Origin: Martinezella lusitana
Lineage (GTDB): Bacteria; Pseudomonadota; Alphaproteobacteria; Rhizobiales; Rhizobiaceae
Assembly (NCBI RefSeq): GCF_010668395.1
Contig: NZ_WUEY01000005.1
Span: 124,001-188,000 of the forward strand
Length of the DNA: 64,000 nt
Direction: 5' to 3'
Made by a program: the position numbers and the translations under genes. Shown one piece after another: positions 48,933 to 57,210 of the stretch. Positions within the stretch are counted from its first letter, which is position 1, and each line of letters opens with the position of its first letter. The notes beneath the pieces were generated by a model, which saw only the letters and a program-made list of their open reading frames with translations, had not been told where the DNA came from and did no database searches.

Positions 48933-49493
48933 ATGTCAGAACTCAAGCAGGACGAGCAGCGGACAGACATTCTTTTTCAGCTGACCCCGCAGGATCTGAC
49001 CTACGCTCTTCGTCTGCATTTTCGCCAGCATCTGAGGAGCAGACCGGGGATCGTTCGCTTTGCCGTGCTCTGGATTCTGGCGATAGTGGCCTATGGGCTT
49101 ATTACCGCAAGCATTATCGATACAAACGATGCACTTATCTCCATTTTGTCGTTTGCTGTCATCGCGCCCTTGGCGATCGTCGGCATTCCGTTCCTGCTCG
49201 TCTATACGCTGGGCGGAAGAACGGCGCGGAAGACCTTTAACGAACAGCGCACGCTGCAGAAGCCCATTCATCTTTCGTGGAATGAGGATGGAGTGCATCT
49301 CTGGAGCGATTTTGGCGAAGCACGCATGCATTGGACCGATTTCGTCAAAGCACGGCAGGATGGGCATTGCATCATGTTCTACGAGTCCCAGCGCCTCTAC
49401 AGAATCATCCCCAAGCGCATTCTGACGGATGAACAAGTTCGGGAGCTGCAGGCTCTGGCGCTCAAGATTCGCGATCATCGCGGTTTTGAATAG
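48933..49493 (+). CDS. YcxB-like two-helix membrane protein
   Basis: 186 residues. An N-terminal soluble part (TPQDLTYALRLHFRQHLRSRPG) precedes two hydrophobic helices (about 43-63 and 70-92), then a YcxB-like C-terminal domain with LSWNEDGVHLWSDFGEARMHWTDFVKARQDGHCIMFYESQRLYRIIPKR. This matches the YcxB family, whose function is unknown. It lies between trmD and rplS, where rhizobia usually have little or nothing, and its base composition is less GC-rich than its neighbours. Confidence 0.8.
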   Translation: MSELKQDEQRTDILFQLTPQDLTYALRLHFRQHLRSRPGIVRFAVLWILAIVAYGLITASIIDTNDALISILSFAVIAPLAIVGIPFLLVYTLGGRTARKTFNEQRTLQKPIHLSWNEDGVHLWSDFGEARMHWTDFVKARQDGHCIMFYESQRLYRIIPKRILTDEQVRELQALALKIRDHRGFE

Positions 49494-49547
49494 CCGTTCA
49501 ATAGCGCTATAGGATGTGAGATTGCGACCTTGAGGAGGGCGAGGAAC

Positions 49548-49967
49548 ATGGTGAGAGACAATACGGCGGGCGCTGAACAGCCGGCATCCGCGTCCCGGCT
49601 GATCGACGAGAGAATTCAGGAACTGACCGATTGGCGCGGCAAGACGCTTGCACATGTCCGCGCACTCATCAAACAGGCCGAACCCGAGGTCGTTGAGGAA
49701 TGGAAGTGGCGCGGTGTTCCGGTGTGGTCGCTTGACGGCATTATCTGCACCGGCGAAACCTATAAAAGCATCGTGAAGCTGACCTTCGCGAAAGGCGCTT
49801 CGCTGGAAGACCCTTCCCGTCTGTTCAACTCCAGTCTCGAAGGCAATACGAGACGAGCAATCGATATCAGTGAAAACGAAGAGATCGATGGTGAGGCGTT
49901 GAAGGCACTTGTTCGCGCTGCAGCGGCTCTCAATGCAACGGCAAGGAAAAAGCCCAGGAAATCCTGA
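49548..49967 (+). CDS. DUF1801 family protein
   Basis: 139 residues from ATG 49548 with GAGG upstream. The DUF1801 fold shows RIQELTDWRGKTLAHVRALIKQAEPEVVEEWKWRGVPVWSLDGIICTGETYKSIVKLTFAKGASLEDP and a C-terminal helix. Members include the putative iron chaperone YdhG. No function is established. It stands between the YcxB-like gene and rplS. Confidence 0.85.
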   Translation: MVRDNTAGAEQPASASRLIDERIQELTDWRGKTLAHVRALIKQAEPEVVEEWKWRGVPVWSLDGIICTGETYKSIVKLTFAKGASLEDPSRLFNSSLEGNTRRAIDISENEEIDGEALKALVRAAAALNATARKKPRKS

Positions 49968-50244
49968 CCCTCGCGCGACAGGAGGCGGCGAACCGCGGAA
50001 TCACCCCTGCAACACGCCTATACCGCAACAAACGCCACATAATTCGGCCGCAAGGGGTGACAAATGCGCGGCAATAGGGTATGTGCGCGCCCGGCATGGG
50101 AAATTTCCCATCAACCACCAAAGAAAAGCAGACGTATCCGCCCCTGCCGTAACAGGCATATATCGCGCGGCGAGACCTTCGGGTCCGACCAAGGATAGAT
50201 CGTTCGGGCGCTCTGGCTGTTGAAGCAACAACGAGGTTGATACT

Positions 50245-50787
50245 ATGAACATCATTCAGCAGTTGGAAGCCGAACAGGCTGCCAAGATCGAAGCCAAGCG
50301 CACTCTTCCCGAATTTTCCGCCGGCGACACCGTTCGCGTCAACGTGAAGGTCACGGAAGGCAACCGCACCCGCGTTCAGGCCTATGAAGGCGTTTGCATC
50401 GCCCGCTCCGGCGGCGGCCTGCAGGAAAACTTCACCGTTCGCAAGATCTCCTACGGCGAAGGCGTCGAGCGCGTATTCCCGGTCTACTCCCCGATGATCG
50501 AAAGCGTCGAAGTCGTTCGCCGCGGTAAGGTCCGTCGCGCCAAGCTCTACTACCTGCGCGACCTGCGCGGCAAGGCTGCCCGTATCGTCGAGAACACCGG
50601 CACCCGCGCCCGCAAGCTGAACGACGCCGAGCGTCAGGCTTTTGCCGATGAAAAGGCACGCATCGAAGCCGAGAAGGTTGCAGCTGCTCAGGCGCTCGCA
50701 GCCGAAAAGGCAGCAGCGGAAGCCGCAGAAGCAAAGGCAGCCGCCGAAGCTGCAGCAGCCGCTGCAGCCGAGCCGGCAGCAGAATAA
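50245..50787 (+). CDS. rplS: 50S ribosomal protein L19 with Ala/Glu-rich C-terminal tail
   Basis: 180 residues; the usual L19 is about 115. The core matches L19: [39 protein letters not shown] and [20 protein letters not shown]. After about residue 125 an Ala/Glu/Lys-rich helical tail follows ([22 protein letters not shown]), an extension shared by rhizobial L19 proteins. A 277-bp leader precedes the gene. A terminator follows. Confidence 0.97.
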   Translation: MNIIQQLEAEQAAKIEAKRTLPEFSAGDTVRVNVKVTEGNRTRVQAYEGVCIARSGGGLQENFTVRKISYGEGVERVFPVYSPMIESVEVVRRGKVRRAKLYYLRDLRGKAARIVENTGTRARKLNDAERQAFADEKARIEAEKVAAAQALAAEKAAAEAAEAKAAAEAAAAAAAEPAAE

Positions 50788-50816
50788 GTTTCGATCCACT
50801 CGGATCGCGACAATGG

Positions 50817-50842
50817 AAGGCGGCCTTCGGGTCGCCTTTTTT
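50817..50842 (+). terminator. Rho-independent terminator of rplS
   Basis: AAGGCG / CGCCTT stem with the central CCTTCGGG loop, followed by TTTTTT. It lies 30 bp past the stop. Confidence 0.85.
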
Positions 50843-51113
50843 GATGGCCGTCATACACGTTCCGGCGAAAAGAATATTTCTCCTTGAGCCGCATGTTTTA
50901 GAGTTGCATTCCCATTTTTATGATCGTCGCCGTGGCAATGCCCTTGCCATGAGCTTTCCAAATATGACAGTTTTCCGCCACGCTGGCGTCGGATGATTTC
51001 AGGTCGCATCGACCTGAAATCTCAATCCGCGCCGGCATCAAACAGGGGGAGCATGACGTCGTCCGAAAACCGCTCACGCTTTTCGGCATCATGCTCTAAT
51101 CGGGGAGATTTCC
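50843..51113. other. Intergenic region with two strong palindromes before the ABC binding-protein gene
   Basis: 271 bp. A 12-3-12 perfect palindrome, GATTTCAGGTCG/CGACCTGAAATC (50995-51021), is followed by GAGCATGACG...CATCATGCTC with an inner CCGAAAA/TTTTCGG (51049-51097), which is family E copy 2 (reverse orientation of 46765-46808). The remainder holds no gene. The ribosome binding site of the next gene is GGGGAG at 51101-51106. Confidence 0.7.
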
Positions 51114-51911
51114 ATGGCATTCCGTCGTTCGTTCCTACTGGGCCTCAGCGCCCTCGTGCTTGCACCTTTCGCCACCTTCGCAGCCGACCTGCCTGATCTC
51201 AAAGGCAAGACCATCGTCGTCGTCACCGAGAATGCCTATCCGCCGCTGCAGTTCATCGACGCAAAGACGAACAAGGCGATCGGCTGGGAATATGACGCGA
51301 TGAACGAGATCGCCAAGCGCCTGAACTTCAAGGTCGAGTACCAGAACACCAGCTGGGATGCGATGATCCAGGCCGTTTCCGAAGGCCAGTACAACATCGG
51401 CATGACCGGCATCACCATCAAGGAAGACCGCAAGCAGAAGGTCGACTTCTCCGATCCCTACATGCGTTCCGAGCAGTTCATGCTCGTGCGCGGCGACGAG
51501 AAGCGCTTCACCGACGCCAAGAGCTTCGCCGCCTTCAAGGACGGCCTGATCGGCGCGCAGCCGGGCACCACCCCCTTCTACACCGCCGTCTACGAAGTCC
51601 TCGACGGCAACGAGCAGAACCCGCGCATCAAGACCTTCGAAACCTTCGGCGCGACCGTGCAGGCGCTGAAGACCGGCGACGTCGATCTGGTGCTGACCGA
51701 CGGCACGGCCGGCAAGGGCTATGTCGATGCCTCCAACGGCGGCCTGAAGCTGATCGGCGGCCCGCTCGGCTCCGAGGATTTCGGCTTCATCTTCCAGAAG
51801 GGCTCCGATCTCGTCGCCCCGGTCAACGCCGCGATCGCCAGCCTCAAGGCCGACGGCACGCTCGAAGCTCTGAACAAGAAGTGGTTCCTCGACTACAAGA
51901 TGGGCCAATGA
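51114..51911 (+). CDS. Amino-acid ABC transporter periplasmic binding protein
   Basis: 265 residues. The signal peptide (about 1-23, ending ATFA) is followed by a type II periplasmic binding fold typical of polar amino-acid binders: VVVTENAYPPLQFIDAKTNKAIGWEYDAMNEIAKRL and ITIKEDRKQKVDFSDPYMRSEQ. It delivers substrate to the permease 34 bp downstream. No ATPase gene follows, so the ATPase must be shared or encoded elsewhere. The ligand is unknown. Confidence 0.92.
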   Translation: MAFRRSFLLGLSALVLAPFATFAADLPDLKGKTIVVVTENAYPPLQFIDAKTNKAIGWEYDAMNEIAKRLNFKVEYQNTSWDAMIQAVSEGQYNIGMTGITIKEDRKQKVDFSDPYMRSEQFMLVRGDEKRFTDAKSFAAFKDGLIGAQPGTTPFYTAVYEVLDGNEQNPRIKTFETFGATVQALKTGDVDLVLTDGTAGKGYVDASNGGLKLIGGPLGSEDFGFIFQKGSDLVAPVNAAIASLKADGTLEALNKKWFLDYKMGQ

Positions 51912-51945
51912 GCCCCGCAGATCGACATACTGGAAGCCCGCTCTG

Positions 51946-52824
51946 ATGGCACCATTTGCAGGCCCGGGCGGGCACCGCGGCAAGGAAGACTTTCCCTGGT
52001 GGTTGGTCGCCCTTGCCATACTCGGCGTCGTCGCGTCCATCGCAATCGCGGCAAACGGCCTCTACGCCCAGATTTTCTCTCTTCTGTTGAATGGTATCGG
52101 CGTCACGATCTTCGTGACGCTGGTGGCCTTTACGCTTGCCATGCTGCTCGGCCTTGGGCTTGCGCTGCTTGGCCTGTCGGATTTCCTCGTGCTGCGGCAG
52201 GTCGCGCGCTTTTATATCGAGATCGTGCGCGGCATTCCGATGCTCGTGCTGCTCTCCTATGTCGCCTTCGTCGGAACGCCGGCCTTCGTCGCCGTCTATA
52301 ACGTCATCACCTCGCCGCTGGTCTCCGCCGGCTGGACAAGCCCGCTTGTCACCCGCGACGTGCCCTTCGTCTGGCGCACCATCATCGCCTTAACTATCGG
52401 CTATTCGTCCTTCATCGCCGAAATCTTCCGCGCCGGCATCCAGGCGGTCGACCAGGGCCAGATCGAAGCGGCCAAGGCGCTGGGCCTCACCCGCTTCCAG
52501 CGCTTCCGGCTCGTCGTCTTTCCGCAGGCGATCCGCGTCATCCTGCCGCCGCTGTCGAACGATTTCATCGCCATGGTGAAGGATAGCTCGCTGGTGTCCG
52601 TGCTCGGGGTCGCCGATATCAGCCAGCTCGCAAAGCTCTATTATTCGGCCAATTTCCGCTACTTCGAAACGCTGTCGATCCTCGCCTTCATCTATCTGCT
52701 GCTGACGGTCGGCCTGTCGCTGCTGCTGCGGCAGCTGGAATCCTGGATGCGCCGGCGTTCGGGCAGCGATCGCTCCGCCTTCCGCCGCATGGCGTCAGGC
52801 CAGCCGCCGGACGCGCAAATGTGA
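51946..52824 (+). CDS. Amino-acid ABC transporter permease, His/Glu/Gln/Arg type
   Basis: 292 residues. An N-terminal helix precedes the HEAT-type permease domain (GIGVTIFVTLVAFTLAMLLGLGLAL). The EAA loop is EIFRAGIQAVDQGQIEAAKALGLTRFQRFRLVVFPQAIR. The binding-protein gene precedes it. A single permease can form a homodimer in this family. The cognate ATPase is not adjacent; leuC follows after a 275-bp gap. Confidence 0.92.
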   Translation: MAPFAGPGGHRGKEDFPWWLVALAILGVVASIAIAANGLYAQIFSLLLNGIGVTIFVTLVAFTLAMLLGLGLALLGLSDFLVLRQVARFYIEIVRGIPMLVLLSYVAFVGTPAFVAVYNVITSPLVSAGWTSPLVTRDVPFVWRTIIALTIGYSSFIAEIFRAGIQAVDQGQIEAAKALGLTRFQRFRLVVFPQAIRVILPPLSNDFIAMVKDSSLVSVLGVADISQLAKLYYSANFRYFETLSILAFIYLLLTVGLSLLLRQLESWMRRRSGSDRSAFRRMASGQPPDAQM

Positions 52825-52895
52825 TTGGTGCGGCCAAATGCCGACCGTACCGAGACACCCCATCGTCGCCATTGCCGAAGGTTTTGAAAATTGAT

Positions 52896-53030
52896 ATGAG
52901 CATGGCCATGACTAGGATCATGAGCAAAGACGGGCGTTACGTCACGGCTTTCGTGCTGCAGGACCACAAGCGCCTGCCGGCACGCTTCTTTGCGATGATT
53001 TCGGGCGCGCTCAACAGCCGACTTCGCTGA
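52896..53030 (+). CDS. Possible small ORF (about 44 residues) between permease and leuC
   Basis: Opens at ATG 52896 (further in-frame ATGs at 52902, 52908, 52920). The peptide from 52920 reads MSKDGRYVTAFVLQDHKRL then PARFFAMISGALNSRLR, a basic segment without a signal peptide. GAAGG about 12 bp upstream of 52896 is a weak ribosome site. It is not a leucine attenuator because it has no Leu run. I cannot tell a real gene from chance here. Confidence 0.25.
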   Translation: MSMAMTRIMSKDGRYVTAFVLQDHKRLPARFFAMISGALNSRLR

Positions 53031-53099
53031 TCACACCCGAGGCCGACGGTCCTTATCCGTCTCCCCCCCTTTCGACACCGCCAATATGGATAAGTAGCC

Positions 53100-54509
53100 A
53101 TGAGCGCTCCACGCACACTGTACGATAAAATCTGGGACGACCACCTGGTCGATGCCCAGGACGACGGCACCTGTCTTCTCTATATCGACCGCCACCTCGT
53201 TCATGAGGTGACGTCGCCGCAGGCATTCGAAGGCCTGCGCATGTCCGGCCGCAAGGTCCACGCCCCGCAGAAGACGCTGGCTGTGGTCGATCACAACGTT
53301 CCGACCTCGGCCGACCGCCACCTCGGCATCAAGAACGAGGAAAGCCGCATCCAGGTCGAGCAGCTTGCCAAGAACGCCGCCGAATTCGGCGTGGAATACT
53401 ACTCCGAAAGCGACAAGCGCCAGGGCATCGTCCACATCATCGGCCCCGAGCAGGGCTTCACCCTGCCCGGCATGACCATCGTCTGCGGCGACAGCCACAC
53501 CTCCACGCACGGCGCCTTCGGCTCGCTGGCGCATGGTATCGGCACCTCCGAGGTCGAGCATGTGCTCGCCACGCAGACCCTGATCCAGAAGAAGGCGAAG
53601 AACATGCTGGTGCAGGTCGACGGCCAGTTGCCGCCGGGCGTCACCGCCAAGGACATCATCCTCGCCATCATCGGCGAAATCGGCACCGCAGGCGGCACCG
53701 GCTACGTCATCGAATATGCCGGCGAAGCCATTCGCTCGCTGTCGATGGAAGGCCGCATGACCATCTGCAACATGTCGATCGAGGGCGGCGCCCGCGCCGG
53801 CCTGATCGCCCCGGACGAGATCACCTTCGAATACATCAAGGGCAAGCCGCGTGCGCCGAAGGGCGAAGCGCTCGAACAGGCGATCGCCTACTGGAAGACG
53901 CTGACGTCTGACGAAGGCGCCCACTATGACCGCATCGTCACGCTCGATGCCGCCAACCTGCCGCCGATCGTCTCCTGGGGCTCCTCGCCGGAAGACGTCG
54001 TCTCCATCCAGGGCATCGTTCCGAACCCGGACGACATCCACGACGAGACCAAGCGTACGTCCAAGTGGCGTGCCCTCGACTATATGGGCCTGAAGCCGGG
54101 CACCCCGATGACCGAGATCAACATCGATCGCGTCTTCATCGGCTCGTGCACCAACGGCCGCATCGAAGACCTGCGCGCCGTCGCCAAGGTCGTCGAAGGC
54201 AAGACCGTTGCCTCCACGGTCGATGCCATGATCGTTCCGGGTTCCGGCCTCGTGAAGGAGCAGGCGGAAGCCGAAGGCCTCGACAAGATCTTCAAGGCTG
54301 CCGGCTTCGACTGGCGCGAGCCCGGCTGTTCCATGTGCCTCGCCATGAACGACGACCGCCTGAAGCCCGGCGAACGTTGCGCTTCGACCTCGAACCGCAA
54401 CTTCGAAGGCCGTCAGGGCTTCAAGGGCCGCACGCACCTGGTCTCGCCGGCCATGGCAGCTGCAGCCGCGATCGCCGGCCACTTCGTCGACATCCGCGAG
54501 TGGAACTGA
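53100..54509 (+). CDS. leuC: 3-isopropylmalate dehydratase large subunit
   Basis: 469 residues. [17 protein letters not shown] is the conserved start. The [4Fe-4S] ligands are in FIGSCTNGR and [10 protein letters not shown], and [16 protein letters not shown] is the aconitase-superfamily substrate motif. It isomerises 2- and 3-isopropylmalate with LeuD in leucine biosynthesis; leuD is not adjacent, as is usual in rhizobia. It ends at a terminator. Confidence 0.98.
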   Translation: MSAPRTLYDKIWDDHLVDAQDDGTCLLYIDRHLVHEVTSPQAFEGLRMSGRKVHAPQKTLAVVDHNVPTSADRHLGIKNEESRIQVEQLAKNAAEFGVEYYSESDKRQGIVHIIGPEQGFTLPGMTIVCGDSHTSTHGAFGSLAHGIGTSEVEHVLATQTLIQKKAKNMLVQVDGQLPPGVTAKDIILAIIGEIGTAGGTGYVIEYAGEAIRSLSMEGRMTICNMSIEGGARAGLIAPDEITFEYIKGKPRAPKGEALEQAIAYWKTLTSDEGAHYDRIVTLDAANLPPIVSWGSSPEDVVSIQGIVPNPDDIHDETKRTSKWRALDYMGLKPGTPMTEINIDRVFIGSCTNGRIEDLRAVAKVVEGKTVASTVDAMIVPGSGLVKEQAEAEGLDKIFKAAGFDWREPGCSMCLAMNDDRLKPGERCASTSNRNFEGRQGFKGRTHLVSPAMAAAAAIAGHFVDIREWN

Positions 54510-54530
54510 TCCACTCGGAAGCATGAATGA

Positions 54531-54560
54531 CAAAGGGCGGCCTCAAGGCCGCCCTTTTTG
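54531..54560 (+). terminator. Rho-independent terminator of leuC
   Basis: AAAGGGCGGCC / GGCCGCCCTTT with a TCAA loop followed by TTTTT. A strong intrinsic terminator 22 bp past the stop. Confidence 0.92.
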
Positions 54561-54607
54561 TTTGTGGATAGGATAATCGCATATCAAATGAGGTCGATGC
54601 CCCGCAC

Positions 54608-54740
54608 CCCTTCTCCCCTCGGGGAGAAGGAGCCGACAGGTAGATGAGGGGGATGCCATTCATGCGAAAGCTCAGGAACTTAAGGCGACTACCCCCTCAT
54701 CCGATCCTTCGGACCACCTTCTCCCCAAGGGGAGAAGGAG
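54608..54740. repeat. Paired inverted palindromic element, family C copy 3
   Basis: Arms 54608-54652 and 54691-54740 are inverted, with a 38-bp spacer. The right arm overlaps the 3' end of the EamA gene (stop at 54697), so it supplies the transporter's last codons. Confidence 0.85.
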
Positions 54741-55599
54741 TCTGCCCAGCCGGGCCTTGCTGCGCCCTCTGGCTGAGCCAGACGCTGCCGAGCACGACGA
54801 CGATGCCGAAGATCTGCATCGGGCTCAGCTGCTGGCCAAGCACCGCCCAGCCCAGGATGACGGCCATCGTCGGGCTGAGAAAGCCGAGCGGCGAGACCAC
54901 CGAGGGCTCGAGCCGCGACAGGCCTCTGAACCAGAGAATATAGGTGAGCGCTGCGCCGATCAGTCCGAGATAGGTGAAGCCGAGAATGTTGGCGCCGGTC
55001 AGGTGCGGCAGCGGCGGTTCGAGCAGCAGCGCGGCGGGCAGCAGCAGCACGCCGCCCGCGGTGAGCTGCCATGCCGTAAACGTCAGCGGCGAGACATCAG
55101 GCCGCCAGCGCCGGCTGAGCACGGTGCCGGCCGCCATCGAAAAGGCGCCGGCAATGCCGGCGGTGATGCCGATCGGATCGAGCGTCGCCTTCGGCGTGAG
55201 GATCAGCAGCGCGACGCCGCCGATACCGGCAACGGCGGCGATAATCGAAAGGCTGCGGATCGGCGATCCCAGCAGCAGCCGCGCCAGCACGAGGACGATC
55301 AGCGGCTGGACCGCGCCGACGGTCGCTGCCACGCCGCCGGGCAGCCGGTAGGCCGAAATGAACAGCAGCCACCAGAAGACCGAGAAATTCAGCGCGCCGA
55401 GAACAAGCGACTTCAGCCACCAGATCCCGCGTGGCAGCCGCCGCACGATGACGAGCAGCAGCAGCCCGGCTGGCAGGGCGCGCAGCATCGCGACCGTGAG
55501 GGGATAGCCGGCCGGCAGCAGTTGCGTCGTCACAAGATAGGTGCTGCCCCAGATCGCCGGCGCGATGGCCGTCAGCAGCAGATCGACATTGCGGTTCAT
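54697..55599 (-). CDS. EamA/DMT-family transporter with repeat-derived C-terminus
   Basis: 300 residues and ten hydrophobic segments in two EamA repeats; the first starts at IAPAIWGSTYLVTTQLLPAGYPL. The final segment TPSPLGEKVVRRIG (about residues 287-300) is encoded by the right arm of the family C element, so the original end of the gene has been replaced or extended. It probably exports an amino acid, nucleoside or small drug. It is divergent from a marR gene with two palindromic sites between them. Confidence 0.88.
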   Translation of the reverse strand: MNRNVDLLLTAIAPAIWGSTYLVTTQLLPAGYPLTVAMLRALPAGLLLLVIVRRLPRGIWWLKSLVLGALNFSVFWWLLFISAYRLPGGVAATVGAVQPLIVLVLARLLLGSPIRSLSIIAAVAGIGGVALLILTPKATLDPIGITAGIAGAFSMAAGTVLSRRWRPDVSPLTFTAWQLTAGGVLLLPAALLLEPPLPHLTGANILGFTYLGLIGAALTYILWFRGLSRLEPSVVSPLGFLSPTMAVILGWAVLGQQLSPMQIFGIVVVLGSVWLSQRAQQGPAGQTPSPLGEKVVRRIG

Positions 55600-55614
55600 G
55601 GCCCAAGCCTCGAA

Positions 55615-55662
55615 TTTATCTTGACCTCAAGATAAACTGAAATCTCTTGACGTCAAGATAAA
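55615..55662. promoter_or_regulatory. Two palindromic operators between eamA and marR
   Basis: Site 1 (55615-55636) is a perfect 10-2-10 palindrome, TTTATCTTGA-CC-TCAAGATAAA. Site 2 (55641-55662) has the same right half and 7 of 10 matches in the left half. Their centres are 26 bp apart. Site 1 lies 15 bp before the eamA start, site 2 lies 19 bp before the marR start. The arrangement fits MarR repression of both genes. Confidence 0.8.
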
Positions 55663-55681
55663 TTCGTGGCGAGGTCCCGGC

Positions 55682-56170
55682 ATGGATCGCATCGACAAAA
55701 TTCTTGAGCAATGGCGCCGCGAACGGCCGGATCTCGACCCTGTGGCCATGGGCCTCTTCGGGCGCATGCGCAATCTCACGCTCCATCTCTCCCGCGAGAT
55801 GGAGAAGACCTTCGCCCGCTTCGGCCTGAACGCGGCGAACTTCGACATGCTGGCAACCCTGCGCCGCTCGGGCGAGCCCTATGCCCTCTCGCCCGGCGAC
55901 CTGATGGATACGATGATGGTGTCGTCGGGCACGATGACCAACCGCATCGACCAGCTGGAGAAGGCAGGCCTCGTCGCCCGCAGCCAGAATCCGAATGACG
56001 GCCGCAGCTTTCTGATATCGCTGACGTCGAAAGGCTTCGAGCTCATCGACGCGGCGGTCACGGCGCATGTCGAAACGCAGGCCCGGCTGGTTTCAACTCT
56101 TTCGGAAGATGAGCGAACGGCGTTGGACAGCCTGCTCCGCAACTATTTAGCCAGCTTCGAATCTCGCTGA
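55682..56170 (+). CDS. MarR family regulator of the EamA transporter
   Basis: 162 residues. The winged helix has YALSPGDLMDTMMVSSGTMTNRIDQLEKAGLVARSQ with the wing NPNDGRSFLISLTSKG. N-terminal RIDKILEQWRRERPDLD and a long C-terminal helix form the dimer interface. The start is 19 bp after the second operator. Its last 24 bp overlap the convergent lysR gene. Confidence 0.9.
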   Translation: MDRIDKILEQWRRERPDLDPVAMGLFGRMRNLTLHLSREMEKTFARFGLNAANFDMLATLRRSGEPYALSPGDLMDTMMVSSGTMTNRIDQLEKAGLVARSQNPNDGRSFLISLTSKGFELIDAAVTAHVETQARLVSTLSEDERTALDSLLRNYLASFESR

Positions 56171-57073
56171 CAGGTCGGAACGCCGCTCGGCGCAGACATC
56201 GCGGATGCAGCCGCGCAGCCAGCGATGCGCCGGATCGGCGTCCAGCCGGGGATGCCAGAGCAACGAGATCGTCACGTCCGACGTCGGCACCGGCAGGGCG
56301 AAACTATGCATCCCGGCCCGCAGGTTGCCGGTATAGCGCTCGGGTACGCTGACGATCAGGTCGGAGGCGCGCGCCAGGGCCAGCGCCGCCGAAAAACTGC
56401 CGACGATGGTTACGATCCGCCGCTCGCGCCCCAGCCTTTCCAGAGTCTCGTCGATCTGTCCTTTCCGCAAGCCACGCCGCGAAACGAGAATGTGCTGGCC
56501 GGCGGCATAGCGCTCCGGCGTCATCGGCCCCTCGCTCAGCGGGTGGCCGCTGCGTACCACGCCGATGAAACGATCCCGGAACAAGGCCTGCGTTCGCAGC
56601 TCCGGGCTGGTGTCGTCGCTAACGACGCCGGTCTCCATATCGATCGTACCGTCGCGTAGCGGCGCACTGTCCTTGTCCAGCTTTTGCGTGAAGTAAAGCC
56701 GCACCCCGGGCGCTTGCTCCGCGATGCGAGCGATCAGCCCAGGCCCGAAATTCTCCACGAAGCCCTCGCGGGTGCGTAGTGTGAAGGTCCGGATGAGCTG
56801 CGTCAGATCCAATGTCGCGGCGGGCCGCAGGGCCGCTTCCGCGTCCTGAACGAGCTGACCGACACGCGCCCGCAATTCCAAGGCCCGCGGCGTCGGCACG
56901 AGCCCGCGCCCGGCCCTGACCAGCAGCGGATCGCCGGTCGTCTCGCGCAGGCGCGCAAGTGCCCGGCTCATGGCCGATGGGCTCAGCCGCAATCGCCGGG
57001 CCGCCCGCGCAACACTGCCTTCCGCAAGCAGAGCATTCAGGGTGACGAGCAAGTTGAGATCGGGCGTGGACAT
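56147..57073 (-). CDS. LysR family transcriptional regulator
   Basis: 308 residues from ATG 57073; an ATG at 57100 is possible. The N-terminal winged helix reads LNLLVTLNALLAEGSVARAARRLRLSPSAMSRALARLRETTGDPLLVRAGRGLVPT, followed by the periplasmic-binding-like effector domain. It is divergent from an MFS gene (138 bp between starts), so it probably regulates it. The effector is unknown. Confidence 0.92.
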   Translation of the reverse strand: MSTPDLNLLVTLNALLAEGSVARAARRLRLSPSAMSRALARLRETTGDPLLVRAGRGLVPTPRALELRARVGQLVQDAEAALRPAATLDLTQLIRTFTLRTREGFVENFGPGLIARIAEQAPGVRLYFTQKLDKDSAPLRDGTIDMETGVVSDDTSPELRTQALFRDRFIGVVRSGHPLSEGPMTPERYAAGQHILVSRRGLRKGQIDETLERLGRERRIVTIVGSFSAALALARASDLIVSVPERYTGNLRAGMHSFALPVPTSDVTISLLWHPRLDADPAHRWLRGCIRDVCAERRSDLSARFEAG

Positions 57074-57210
57074 GGCGCGATCATAGCACGGTTTTCCCAA
57101 TACATAGCGTCAAACGCACGAATGAAGTGCAAATGCTGCGCGTTCCGCCATTCCAGCCGAGAAGCTACCTTTCCGCCGGGACCTATCAGACGTCGCCAGA
57201 AATGGAGTTC

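Noticed and set aside
52821..52895. Extended version of the small ORF beginning at GTG 52821
   Set aside because: The GTG overlaps the permease stop codon, but the extension is not protein-like and has no separate ribosome site.
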